A DNA stretch of 5,682 nt from CAYUAG01 sp964554015 (GTDB lineage: Bacteria; Zhuqueibacterota; QNDG01; CAYUAG01). The stretch spans positions 1 to 5,682 of the forward strand of contig CAZKMO010000191.1 in assembly GCA_964554015.1 (NCBI GenBank), written 5' to 3'. Positions 1 through 5,682 of the stretch are shown piece by piece; within the stretch, counting starts at the first letter, position 1, and every line of letters starts with the position of its first letter. Below the pieces are notes generated by a model that saw nothing but the letters and a program-made list of their open reading frames with translations, did not search any database and was not told the origin of the DNA. The translations under genes and the position numbers were made by a program.

Positions 1-573
1 TATCGGCATACCGGCCCTTTGGATATGAGAATGGATAGGACCCAGAAAATGACTGCAGAATATATTGTTAATAATTATTCAGAACCAAAATTGGCAGATA
101 TTTTTTATTACTATGGTGAGGAACGGAATTCCCGGAGAATTGCCGAAGTTATTATAAAAAGGAGAAAAAAAAGTCCCATACGAACTACAACTGATCTGGC
201 AGGAATAATACGGGAAAATACTTCCAGAAAATATCAAGTTAAGGTATTATCACGAATATGGCAATCACTTCGTGCGGAAGTTAATACTGAATATGATCAA
301 CTGAAAAATGCCTTGAGTAAAATTTATCCTTTTCTAAAAGAAGGGGCACGGATAGTAGTGATATCCTGGGAATCTCTCAGTGATCGCATGGTTAAACGTT
401 ATTTCAAAGGGCAATCTTTGCAGTTCAGCAGAAATAGTGAGGTTACTCATGACACCGGATTTAATTTTAACATTTTAACCAAAAAGGTGATCAAACCATC
501 CCAGGAAGAAATTAGGCAAAATCCAAGAGCAAAGAGTGCAAAGATGCGGGTTGGAATGAAATTGAAAAGTTAA
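1..573 (+). CDS. rsmH: 16S rRNA (cytosine-1402-N4)-methyltransferase RsmH (MraW), 5'-truncated by window edge
   Basis: Frame 1 is open from the first base to TAA at 571-573, giving 190 residues. RsmH is usually about 310 residues, so roughly the first 120, including the glycine-rich SAM-binding loop, lie outside the window. The visible part starts inside a family signature, RHTGPLDMRMD (residues 3-13). It continues with YGEERNSRRIAEVI (about 36-49), the arginine-rich helix around RIWQSLRAEVN (79-89), FLKEGARIVVIS (111-122), and the C-terminal LTKKVIKPSQEEIRQNPRAKSA stretch (about 158-179; usual form LTKKPI.PS..E...NPRARSAKLR). These are diagnostic for RsmH, which methylates N4 of C1402 in the decoding centre of the small ribosomal subunit using SAM. 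Its place just before ftsL and ftsI is the standard dcw position. One oddity is that the normally conserved SFHSLEDR motif reads SWESLSDR here (364-387). An ATG at 19 is internal and is not the start. Confidence 0.96.
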   Translation, partial: YRHTGPLDMRMDRTQKMTAEYIVNNYSEPKLADIFYYYGEERNSRRIAEVIIKRRKKSPIRTTTDLAGIIRENTSRKYQVKVLSRIWQSLRAEVNTEYDQLKNALSKIYPFLKEGARIVVISWESLSDRMVKRYFKGQSLQFSRNSEVTHDTGFNFNILTKKVIKPSQEEIRQNPRAKSAKMRVGMKLKS

Positions 574-584
574 AGAGATAGTGA

Positions 585-944
585 GTGACTAAAAAACATA
601 GAAAAAGAAGTTCACTGGAATTTATGAGGGTAGCCTTATTTTTTATCCTCATTATAGTTTTATTAATCGTTCATCTTATCGGAAAAGTAAATATGGATGT
701 GGTACTTATTAAAAATGATGAATTCAGCGAAGAAACTCAAAATTTGAAAAAAAGAATTGATGAATTGAAGGTCATTATAAACCAAAAAAAAGGGTATAAG
801 CGTATAGTCAGATTGGCCAGTAAACAGGGATTAGTATTCATCCCTCCAACCCGAATATTTGAATTGGAAGTTACTATGGATAGTACCTTTGATAAGGCAA
901 GGGAAACGAAACCTGTAATGTCAAGGCTTGCCCAATGTGATTAG
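585..944 (+). CDS. ftsL: FtsL-like cell-division protein (bitopic membrane protein with coiled coil)
   Basis: This 119-residue protein has FtsL architecture. A short basic cytoplasmic N-terminus (KKHRKR, residues 3-8) is followed by one membrane segment at about 16-33, then a charged helical stretch with heptad-like hydrophobics (L54, I58, L61, I65). Next comes a motif ending GLVFIPP (70-88), matching the family pattern of a small helix followed by LGM..P. FtsL binds DivIC/FtsB and FtsQ/DivIB at the septum and helps activate FtsW-FtsI. FtsL sequences are poorly conserved, so the call rests on architecture plus position between rsmH and the septal PBP gene. The start is GTG at 585, directly after an in-frame TGA at 582-584; AGAGA at 574-578 is a modest ribosome-binding site. 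ATG at 624 (M14) is a weaker alternative because it would remove the basic segment that orients the membrane helix. The 31-residue tail after the conserved motif (89-119) is longer than in many FtsL proteins and unrecognised. Confidence 0.85.
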   Translation: MTKKHRKRSSLEFMRVALFFILIIVLLIVHLIGKVNMDVVLIKNDEFSEETQNLKKRIDELKVIINQKKGYKRIVRLASKQGLVFIPPTRIFELEVTMDSTFDKARETKPVMSRLAQCD

Positions 945-980
945 TATGGAAATTTATATAAGTGGGATTGAAATAAAATT

Positions 981-3014
981 ATGGGAAGTAAAAGATTCAA
1001 AAAAATAATTAGAAACAGGCTTAAATGGTTAGGAGTTTTTTACTCGTTTCTTTTTCTGATAATACTTTTTCGCTCCTTTGACTTTCAGGTTATTAACCGG
1101 AAGCCCTGGTCTAATATGGCTCCGGTGCAATATGAGCATAGGATAAAATTGGTTGCCAATAGAGGGGTGTTATATGATAGAAATATGAATTTACTGGTTA
1201 TGGATAAACCTATTATTTCTTTGGCAGTTGATCCCCAAAAGATGGATGATTATAAGGCGGCAGCCCAAAAATTATCACAAGTACTTTCCGGAGAAAGTGA
1301 TCACTATTTACAGTTGTTAGAAGAAAATAAGGAGAAATCATTTGTCAGAGTAGCAAAAGAAATTTCAGAAAAACAAAAGCAATCCCTTTTTAATTCAGGT
1401 TTGAAGGGATTAATTATTATTAAAGACAGAAAGAGAATTAGGCCGTTTGAGGATTTGGCTATTCAAACTCTGGGACTTACCAATAACAAGCATGAGGGGG
1501 TTTGGGGAATTGAACAAAGTTTTGATCAGGTTTTAAAGGGAAAAGATGGATGGGCAGTTTATCAGAAAAACGGACCGGGAGCAGACTATTTTACCTGTCC
1601 TGAGTATCCTATTAATGTACCTGAAAACGGCAGAGACATTGTTTTAACCCTCGATCATACCTTTCAATCAATTGTGGAGGAGGAGTTATCCCGGGGAGTG
1701 ATTAAACATCAGGCTAAATATGGATCTGCGGTTTTACTTAATCCTTATACCGGAGAAGTATTAGCTATGGCGAGTATTGTAAGTGATAAATTGAAAAATA
1801 AGCAGGTAGAATTAGGGGAATGGATAAAAAACAGGGCACTTCAAGTTGCCCGTGAACCCGGTTCCTGTTTTAAAATAGTTACTTCAACAGCGGCTATTGA
1901 AGAGAAATATTTTACTCCCAGGTCATTGATTTTCTGTGAAAATGGAAGATACAAAATTGCGGATCATACTATTCATGATCATAATAAAAAGTATACCTGG
2001 TTGACTTTAAGTGAGGTATTAGAGAATTCTTCAAATATTGGTATATCCAAAGTAGGCAGTAAACTGGGAAAAGAGGTGTTATATAAATATATCAGAAATT
2101 TTGGTTTTGGCAACAAAACAGGGATCAGACTTCCCGGGGAAACAGGTGGCATATTACGACCCATTTATGATTGGAGTGAGTTTTCCACTTATGCTATTTC
2201 TTTCGGACAAGAACTATCAGCAACTCCTCTACAAATTGCCTGCATGATGGCTGCCATAGCCAATGGAGGTGAACTTATTAAACCTTTGATTGTTAAAGAA
2301 ATACTGAATGATAGGGGAGAAACTGATGTAAAATTTACCCGGAAAATAATTAGAAGGGTGGTCAGTCAGGAGACGGCGGATATAATCAAAAGTATGCTGA
2401 AAAATGTAGTTAAATATGGAAGTGGGGAAGAAGCAGCCATTGAGGGAGTAGAAATAGCTGGAAAAACCGGTACGGCACAGAAATCCATGCCAGGTTTTGA
2501 GGGATATGTGCCGGGTTTATATACAAGTTCATTTGTGGGGATGTGGCCGGTGGAGTATCCCCAGTTTGTAATGATAGTAATGTTAGATGAACCAAAAAGA
2601 AATTACTGGGGCGGATTGTCCGCTGCTCCCTTATTTGCCAATATTGTGTATAGAGTATCCGGCATATCAGTCAAGTCTGAATTTAAAAATAATAACAATG
2701 AAAAAAGAAAAAGGAATACATTCATTTTCACGAATTTTAATACTCAGGAAGATTCTCCGGTAATCCAGAATAATACCTCCATTAGGAAAAATGAAAAAAT
2801 CAATTACAGTAACAGGGTATCCTCACCTTATCATATGCCCGATGTGAAAGGATTAAGTGTTCGGGGGGCATTGAGAATAATAGGTGAGTATGGAATAAAA
2901 GTAAAGGTTAAAGGGAGTGGAGTTGTGGTCAAGCAGAATCCTTCTCCGGGTAAAGATCTAAAAAATATAGAAGAGTGCACATTGATCTGTAACAGTACGG
3001 TGTTATTTGATTGA
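981..3014 (+). CDS. ftsI: Class B penicillin-binding protein FtsI/SpoVD-type, with C-terminal PASTA domain
   Basis: This 677-residue D,D-transpeptidase cross-links peptidoglycan peptides, and the dcw context points to septal synthesis with FtsW and FtsL. A basic N-terminus precedes a signal-anchor helix at about 16-30. The PBP dimerisation/pedestal domain follows (about 50-205), with RGVLYDRN at 61-68. The transpeptidase domain (about 220-570) carries all three catalytic motifs: SxxK as SCFK (nucleophile S295, K298), SxN as SSN (350-352) and KTG (495-497, within GKTGTAQK). A linker rich in N, K, S and charged residues (about 571-617) leads to a single PASTA domain from about 619 (MPDVKGLSVRGAL, then GSGVVVKQNPSPG). 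SpoVD and FtsI homologues share this layout; as the only PBP gene here it is more likely the general division enzyme, but a sporulation role cannot be excluded. The usual STFK is SCFK. The start is ATG at 981, 36 bases after ftsL, with no clear Shine-Dalgarno sequence; no better in-frame start exists nearby. Its stop TGA (3012-3014) abuts murE. Confidence 0.95.
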   Translation: MGSKRFKKIIRNRLKWLGVFYSFLFLIILFRSFDFQVINRKPWSNMAPVQYEHRIKLVANRGVLYDRNMNLLVMDKPIISLAVDPQKMDDYKAAAQKLSQVLSGESDHYLQLLEENKEKSFVRVAKEISEKQKQSLFNSGLKGLIIIKDRKRIRPFEDLAIQTLGLTNNKHEGVWGIEQSFDQVLKGKDGWAVYQKNGPGADYFTCPEYPINVPENGRDIVLTLDHTFQSIVEEELSRGVIKHQAKYGSAVLLNPYTGEVLAMASIVSDKLKNKQVELGEWIKNRALQVAREPGSCFKIVTSTAAIEEKYFTPRSLIFCENGRYKIADHTIHDHNKKYTWLTLSEVLENSSNIGISKVGSKLGKEVLYKYIRNFGFGNKTGIRLPGETGGILRPIYDWSEFSTYAISFGQELSATPLQIACMMAAIANGGELIKPLIVKEILNDRGETDVKFTRKIIRRVVSQETADIIKSMLKNVVKYGSGEEAAIEGVEIAGKTGTAQKSMPGFEGYVPGLYTSSFVGMWPVEYPQFVMIVMLDEPKRNYWGGLSAAPLFANIVYRVSGISVKSEFKNNNNEKRKRNTFIFTNFNTQEDSPVIQNNTSIRKNEKINYSNRVSSPYHMPDVKGLSVRGALRIIGEYGIKVKVKGSGVVVKQNPSPGKDLKNIEECTLICNSTVLFD

Positions 3015-3015
3015 T

Positions 3016-4494
3016 ATGGATATAAAGAATTTATTGAAACAAGTTCATAAAAGTTTCAATCCTTTATTGAAAAACATTGATTACCAGTCTCGTAATTTTG
3101 CTAACAATCTCAGCATTAAGGGGATTTCCTCTGATTCCAGAAAGGTAAATAAGGGAGATGTTTTTATTGCGGTGAAAGGATTCCAAACCGATGGCCATGA
3201 TTATATTGATCAGGCCATTAAAAAGGGAGCAGCTGCAGTAGTGGCAGAAAAATATAACGGAAATAGTGATATTCCTCTTATACTGGTGAAAAACAGCCGT
3301 AAAGTAAGAGCTGCCATGGCTCAAGAATATTATGGTGATCCGGGTCAAAAAATGGATATAATTGGCATTACCGGAACCAATGGAAAAACCACGGTTTGTT
3401 TACTTATGGAATCTATTTTACAGAGTCAAGGTAAAAGTACCGGATTACTTACAACACTTTACTATAGGTGGAATAAACAAGAACTACCTGCGCAGCGGAC
3501 AACTCCGGACACTTTGGAAGTTTATAAATATTTACATGAAATGAGGAATCAAGGAATAACCTCGGTAGTGATGGAGATATCTTCACATGCGCTCAGTTTA
3601 TACAGAGTGGAGGGTTTGAGATTTAAAGCAGCGGTTTTCACCAATATTTCCCGGGATCATTTGGGATTTCACCGAACTATGGATGCTTATGCAGAGGCCA
3701 AGTCACAGCTTTTCAACAAACTGCACTCTGAAGGGGTGGGAGTGGTACATGGTGATGATACATATGCCGAAACCATGATCAGGGCAGCAAACCAGCGGGT
3801 GGTTACTTATGGTGAAGGACCGGATAATGATTATAAAATTAGTGATATAACCATCAATCAAGAATATTTGAATTTTACCCTTGCTGGGAAGCATAAGCCG
3901 TTTAGGATAAAATCATCTTTGAAAGGTCATTTTAATATCCTTAACTGTGCCGCAGCAGCAGTGACCGGGATAGAAATCGGGTGTGATATTTCTGCTATAA
4001 AAAGAGGGATCGAGCGGGTAAAGAGAGTGCCGGGACGAATGGAGTATATTGATTCCGGACAAGGATTCTTAGTGATAGTGGATTATGCGCATACTCCGGC
4101 AGCGGTGGGGAATATATTGAAAGAAGTAAAAAAGTTTACTCAGAATAGAGTAATTGCTGTTTTCGGATGCGGAGGAGATCGGGATAAAGGAAAACGCCCT
4201 CTTATGGGTCAACAGGCTGTAGAACAGGCGGATTATACTATTGTAACTACCGACAATCCCAGAACAGAAGATCCGGCCGAGATAATATCCCATATAATGG
4301 AAGGAATTAAGAACAGACAAAAGATTATTATAATAGAGGACAGAAAACAGGCAATACATCATGCCCTGGATATGGCCGGCAGGGGTGATTCAGTGGTGAT
4401 TTTGGGGAAGGGACATGAAACCTATCAGGAAGTGGGTACCCAGAGGTTTCCTTTTGATGATAGGAAAATAGCACAAGAATATTTGGGATTGTAG
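3016..4494 (+). CDS. murE: UDP-N-acetylmuramoyl-L-alanyl-D-glutamate--2,6-diaminopimelate ligase MurE
   Basis: This cytoplasmic ATP-dependent ligase adds the third peptide residue to UDP-MurNAc-L-Ala-D-Glu. From ATG 3016 it has 492 residues, the normal family length (E. coli 495). The N-terminal UDP-binding domain contains ISSDSRKVNKGDVFIAVKG. The ATP loop is GTNGKTT (120-126). The central domain has TTPDTLEV, EISSHAL and FTNISRDHLGFH, with K229 in AEAKSQLF as the probable carbamylated lysine. The C-terminal domain has DYAHTP, FGCGGDRDKGKR, DNPRTEDP (DNPR at 413-416) and GKGHE (464-468). DNPR is the signature of enzymes that select meso-diaminopimelate rather than L-lysine; this follows from family knowledge and is not shown by the sequence alone. 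The start is uncertain. ATG 3016 lies one base after the ftsI stop. In-frame TTG at 3007 overlaps ftsI and has a GGTG four bases upstream, which would add three residues. Stop TAG (4492-4494) is one base before murF, suggesting coupled translation. Confidence 0.96.
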   Translation: MDIKNLLKQVHKSFNPLLKNIDYQSRNFANNLSIKGISSDSRKVNKGDVFIAVKGFQTDGHDYIDQAIKKGAAAVVAEKYNGNSDIPLILVKNSRKVRAAMAQEYYGDPGQKMDIIGITGTNGKTTVCLLMESILQSQGKSTGLLTTLYYRWNKQELPAQRTTPDTLEVYKYLHEMRNQGITSVVMEISSHALSLYRVEGLRFKAAVFTNISRDHLGFHRTMDAYAEAKSQLFNKLHSEGVGVVHGDDTYAETMIRAANQRVVTYGEGPDNDYKISDITINQEYLNFTLAGKHKPFRIKSSLKGHFNILNCAAAAVTGIEIGCDISAIKRGIERVKRVPGRMEYIDSGQGFLVIVDYAHTPAAVGNILKEVKKFTQNRVIAVFGCGGDRDKGKRPLMGQQAVEQADYTIVTTDNPRTEDPAEIISHIMEGIKNRQKIIIIEDRKQAIHHALDMAGRGDSVVILGKGHETYQEVGTQRFPFDDRKIAQEYLGL

Positions 4495-4498
4495 TATG
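4485..4498 (+). promoter_or_regulatory. murF translation start region overlapping the murE end
   Basis: A short GGGA (4485-4488) lies seven bases before ATG 4496 and sits inside the last codons of murE. The murE stop and murF start are separated by a single T (TAG-T-ATG). This arrangement favours re-initiation by ribosomes finishing murE, keeping the two consecutive ligases in step. The Shine-Dalgarno match is only partial, so the coupling is inferred from spacing. Confidence 0.45.
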
Positions 4499-5682
4499 AG
4501 GCTTTCCTTAAAAAAAATTAGTGATTATTTAGGGATTAATCATGCTGATAGGGATGATCAGAAGATAACCGGGGTTTCAATTGATTCTCGTACCATAAAC
4601 CCAGGAGAGCTTTTTGTTGCCTTAAAAGGAAATACCTTTAATGGACATCAATTTATAGAAGAATCTCTTAACAAAGGTGCAGCTGCGGTGGTAACTGATC
4701 AAAAATACTCTTTGTCAGAGGATTTAAAAAAGAAAGGAATTTTTTTACAGGTTAATAATACTCTAACTGCACTGCAGCAATTAGCCAAAAATTACCGGGA
4801 TTTATTTGATATTCCGGTTATCGCAGTCACTGGAAGCAATGGTAAGACCACCACCAAAGAGATGATTGCTGCTATTCTTTCCACTACCTACTCAACTGCT
4901 AAATCACAGGGTAATTACAATAATCAAATTGGTGTTCCCTTGAGTATCCTACAATGGGATAGAAAATCTGAAACTGCGGTTATGGAGCTGGGTACAAATC
5001 ATTTTGGCGAAATAGACTTTTTATGTAAAATTTTGCAACCCACCCATGGGGTGATTACCAATATAGGTAAGGCTCACCTGGAATTTTTTGATTCTCTGGA
5101 AGGAGTAACCAAGGCTAAAAAGGAACTTATAGAATTTTTAGCTCCGAAGGGATATGTATTTCTAAATGGTGATGATCCCTTTCTCTATCCCTTAAGAAAT
5201 ATCTGTAAGAATACTGTACTATTTGGATTCAGTAATCGATGTGAGGTAAGAGGGCAAAATTCCAGGATTGATTCAGAGGGATATCCCAGTATGAATGTGG
5301 GAGATTCAGTGTTAAAATTATCAATTCCTGGAATGCATAATTTAAATAATGCTCTGGCCAGTATTGCTGTTGCTACATCCTTACAGGTTAAGGAGGATGA
5401 TATTTATATAAGTTTAAAAAATTTTCATCCGGTTGAGAAGAGAATGAATATTGTTGATACCGAAAAGGTGAAAATTATTAATGATACTTATAATGCTAAT
5501 CCCAGTTCTGTTATGGAAAGTTTAAAGACCCTGAAAGTCATCTCCGGAGAAAAAGGGCGCAGTATAGCAGTTATAGGAGATATGAAGGAACTTGGTTCCC
5601 ATAGTAAATCAGAACACAAAAATATTGGGGAAAAGGCATTTAAAATAGGCATTGATGCTCTTTTTTGTTATGGGGAAATGGG
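4496..5682 (+). CDS. murF: UDP-N-acetylmuramoyl-tripeptide--D-alanyl-D-alanine ligase MurF, 3'-truncated by window edge
   Basis: The frame is open from ATG 4496 to the end of the window, giving 395 complete codons. MurF is usually about 450 residues, so some 50-60 C-terminal residues are missing. It ligates D-Ala-D-Ala to UDP-MurNAc-tripeptide with ATP in the cytoplasm, the last soluble precursor step, directly after MurE. The N-terminal domain has GVSIDSRTINPGELFVALKG. The ATP loop is GSNGKTTTKE (113-122, lysine 117). Then come GNYNNQIGVPLS, ELGTNHFGEIDFL, NIGKAHLEFFDSLEG and AKKEL, whose K208 is the likely carbamylated lysine. Further on are GMHNLNNALASIA, NDTYNANPSSV (329-339) and IGDMKELG. 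The QIGVPLS and NDTYNANP motifs separate MurF from MurE, MurC and MurD. No frameshift or stop interrupts the visible part. The ATG is one base after the murE TAG, with a modest GGGA at 4485-4488 as ribosome-binding site. Confidence 0.97.
   Translation, partial: MRLSLKKISDYLGINHADRDDQKITGVSIDSRTINPGELFVALKGNTFNGHQFIEESLNKGAAAVVTDQKYSLSEDLKKKGIFLQVNNTLTALQQLAKNYRDLFDIPVIAVTGSNGKTTTKEMIAAILSTTYSTAKSQGNYNNQIGVPLSILQWDRKSETAVMELGTNHFGEIDFLCKILQPTHGVITNIGKAHLEFFDSLEGVTKAKKELIEFLAPKGYVFLNGDDPFLYPLRNICKNTVLFGFSNRCEVRGQNSRIDSEGYPSMNVGDSVLKLSIPGMHNLNNALASIAVATSLQVKEDDIYISLKNFHPVEKRMNIVDTEKVKIINDTYNANPSSVMESLKTLKVISGEKGRSIAVIGDMKELGSHSKSEHKNIGEKAFKIGIDALFCYGEM

Noticed and set aside
574..980. Promoter or terminator in the rsmH-ftsL or ftsL-ftsI gaps
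   Set aside because: The gaps are only 11 and 36 bases; I see no convincing -35/-10 pair and no hairpin followed by a T run.
946..1020. Possible frameshift at the A-run near 1000-1006 joining the 946 frame to ftsI, giving a longer FtsI N-terminus
   Set aside because: The protein from ATG 981 already has a complete normal N-terminus (basic residues then signal anchor), so no extension is needed.
1979..2164. Minus-strand open frame of 61 codons inside the PBP gene
   Set aside because: It is opposite a well-conserved transpeptidase segment, has no recognisable domain and no ribosome-binding site; it is a shadow of the coding strand.
2410..2595. Minus-strand open frame of 61 codons opposite the KTG region of the PBP gene
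   Set aside because: Its composition is explained by the complementary conserved codons, and nothing in it resembles a protein family.
3064..3348. Minus-strand open frame of 94 codons inside murE
   Set aside because: It lies wholly opposite the conserved MurE N-terminal domain, with no recognisable domain or operon context.
3362..3544. Plus-strand open frame of 60 codons in another frame over the murE ATP-binding region
   Set aside because: The MurE frame here carries GTNGKTT and TTPDTLEV, so the alternative frame is incidental.
3703..4362. Two further minus-strand open frames (3703-3894 and 4069-4362) within murE
   Set aside because: Both are antisense to conserved MurE sequence, are rich in residues expected from the reverse complement, and show no domain.
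3016..5682. Similarity of murE and murF N-termini (SDSRKVNKGDVF versus IDSRTINPGELF, both followed by KGAAAVV) as a possible recent duplication
   Set aside because: These motifs are shared by MurE and MurF families in general; the downstream motifs are clearly family-specific, so it is ancient paralogy.

Overview
The window is a slice of a bacterial division and cell-wall (dcw) cluster. All genes are on the + strand, tightly packed: rsmH (3' part only), a small ftsL-like gene, a class B penicillin-binding protein of the FtsI/SpoVD type with one C-terminal PASTA domain, murE, and murF (5' part only). This is the classical dcw order. Both ends cut through genes, so the cluster continues on each side; mraZ would be expected upstream, and mraY and murD downstream.

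Region by region: 1-573 is the C-terminal part of the 16S rRNA m4C1402 methyltransferase. 585-944 is a short bitopic membrane protein with an FtsL-type coiled coil. 981-3014 is the septal transpeptidase. 3016 (or 3007)-4494 is the UDP-MurNAc tripeptide ligase. 4496-5682 is the start of the tripeptide:D-Ala-D-Ala ligase. The gaps are 11, 36, 1 and 1 bases, so there is no non-coding stretch of note. I see no promoter, terminator, RNA gene, mobile element, repeat array or CRISPR. The genes look like one transcript with coupled translation.

How they work together: MurE and MurF add the third residue and the terminal D-Ala-D-Ala to the UDP-MurNAc peptide in the cytoplasm. FtsI cross-links the peptides of the finished lipid-linked precursor at the septum. 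FtsL is a partner of the FtsQ/DivIC-FtsI-FtsW divisome complex. RsmH is a ribosome-maturation enzyme that habitually travels with this cluster.

Organism: the DNA is AT-rich (by eye somewhere below 40% GC), with frequent ATA, AGA and AGG codons. MurE carries a DNPR motif, so the wall is very probably of the meso-diaminopimelate type. A PASTA domain on FtsI occurs in Clostridia-like Firmicutes but also in several Gram-negative lineages (deltaproteobacterial groups and candidate phyla). The weak Shine-Dalgarno sequences at every junction argue mildly against a typical Firmicute. I cannot name the phylum from this window.

I found no previously undescribed system. The findings are small departures from family norms (RsmH motif, SCFK active site, long FtsL tail, extracytoplasmic cysteines) and start-site questions.
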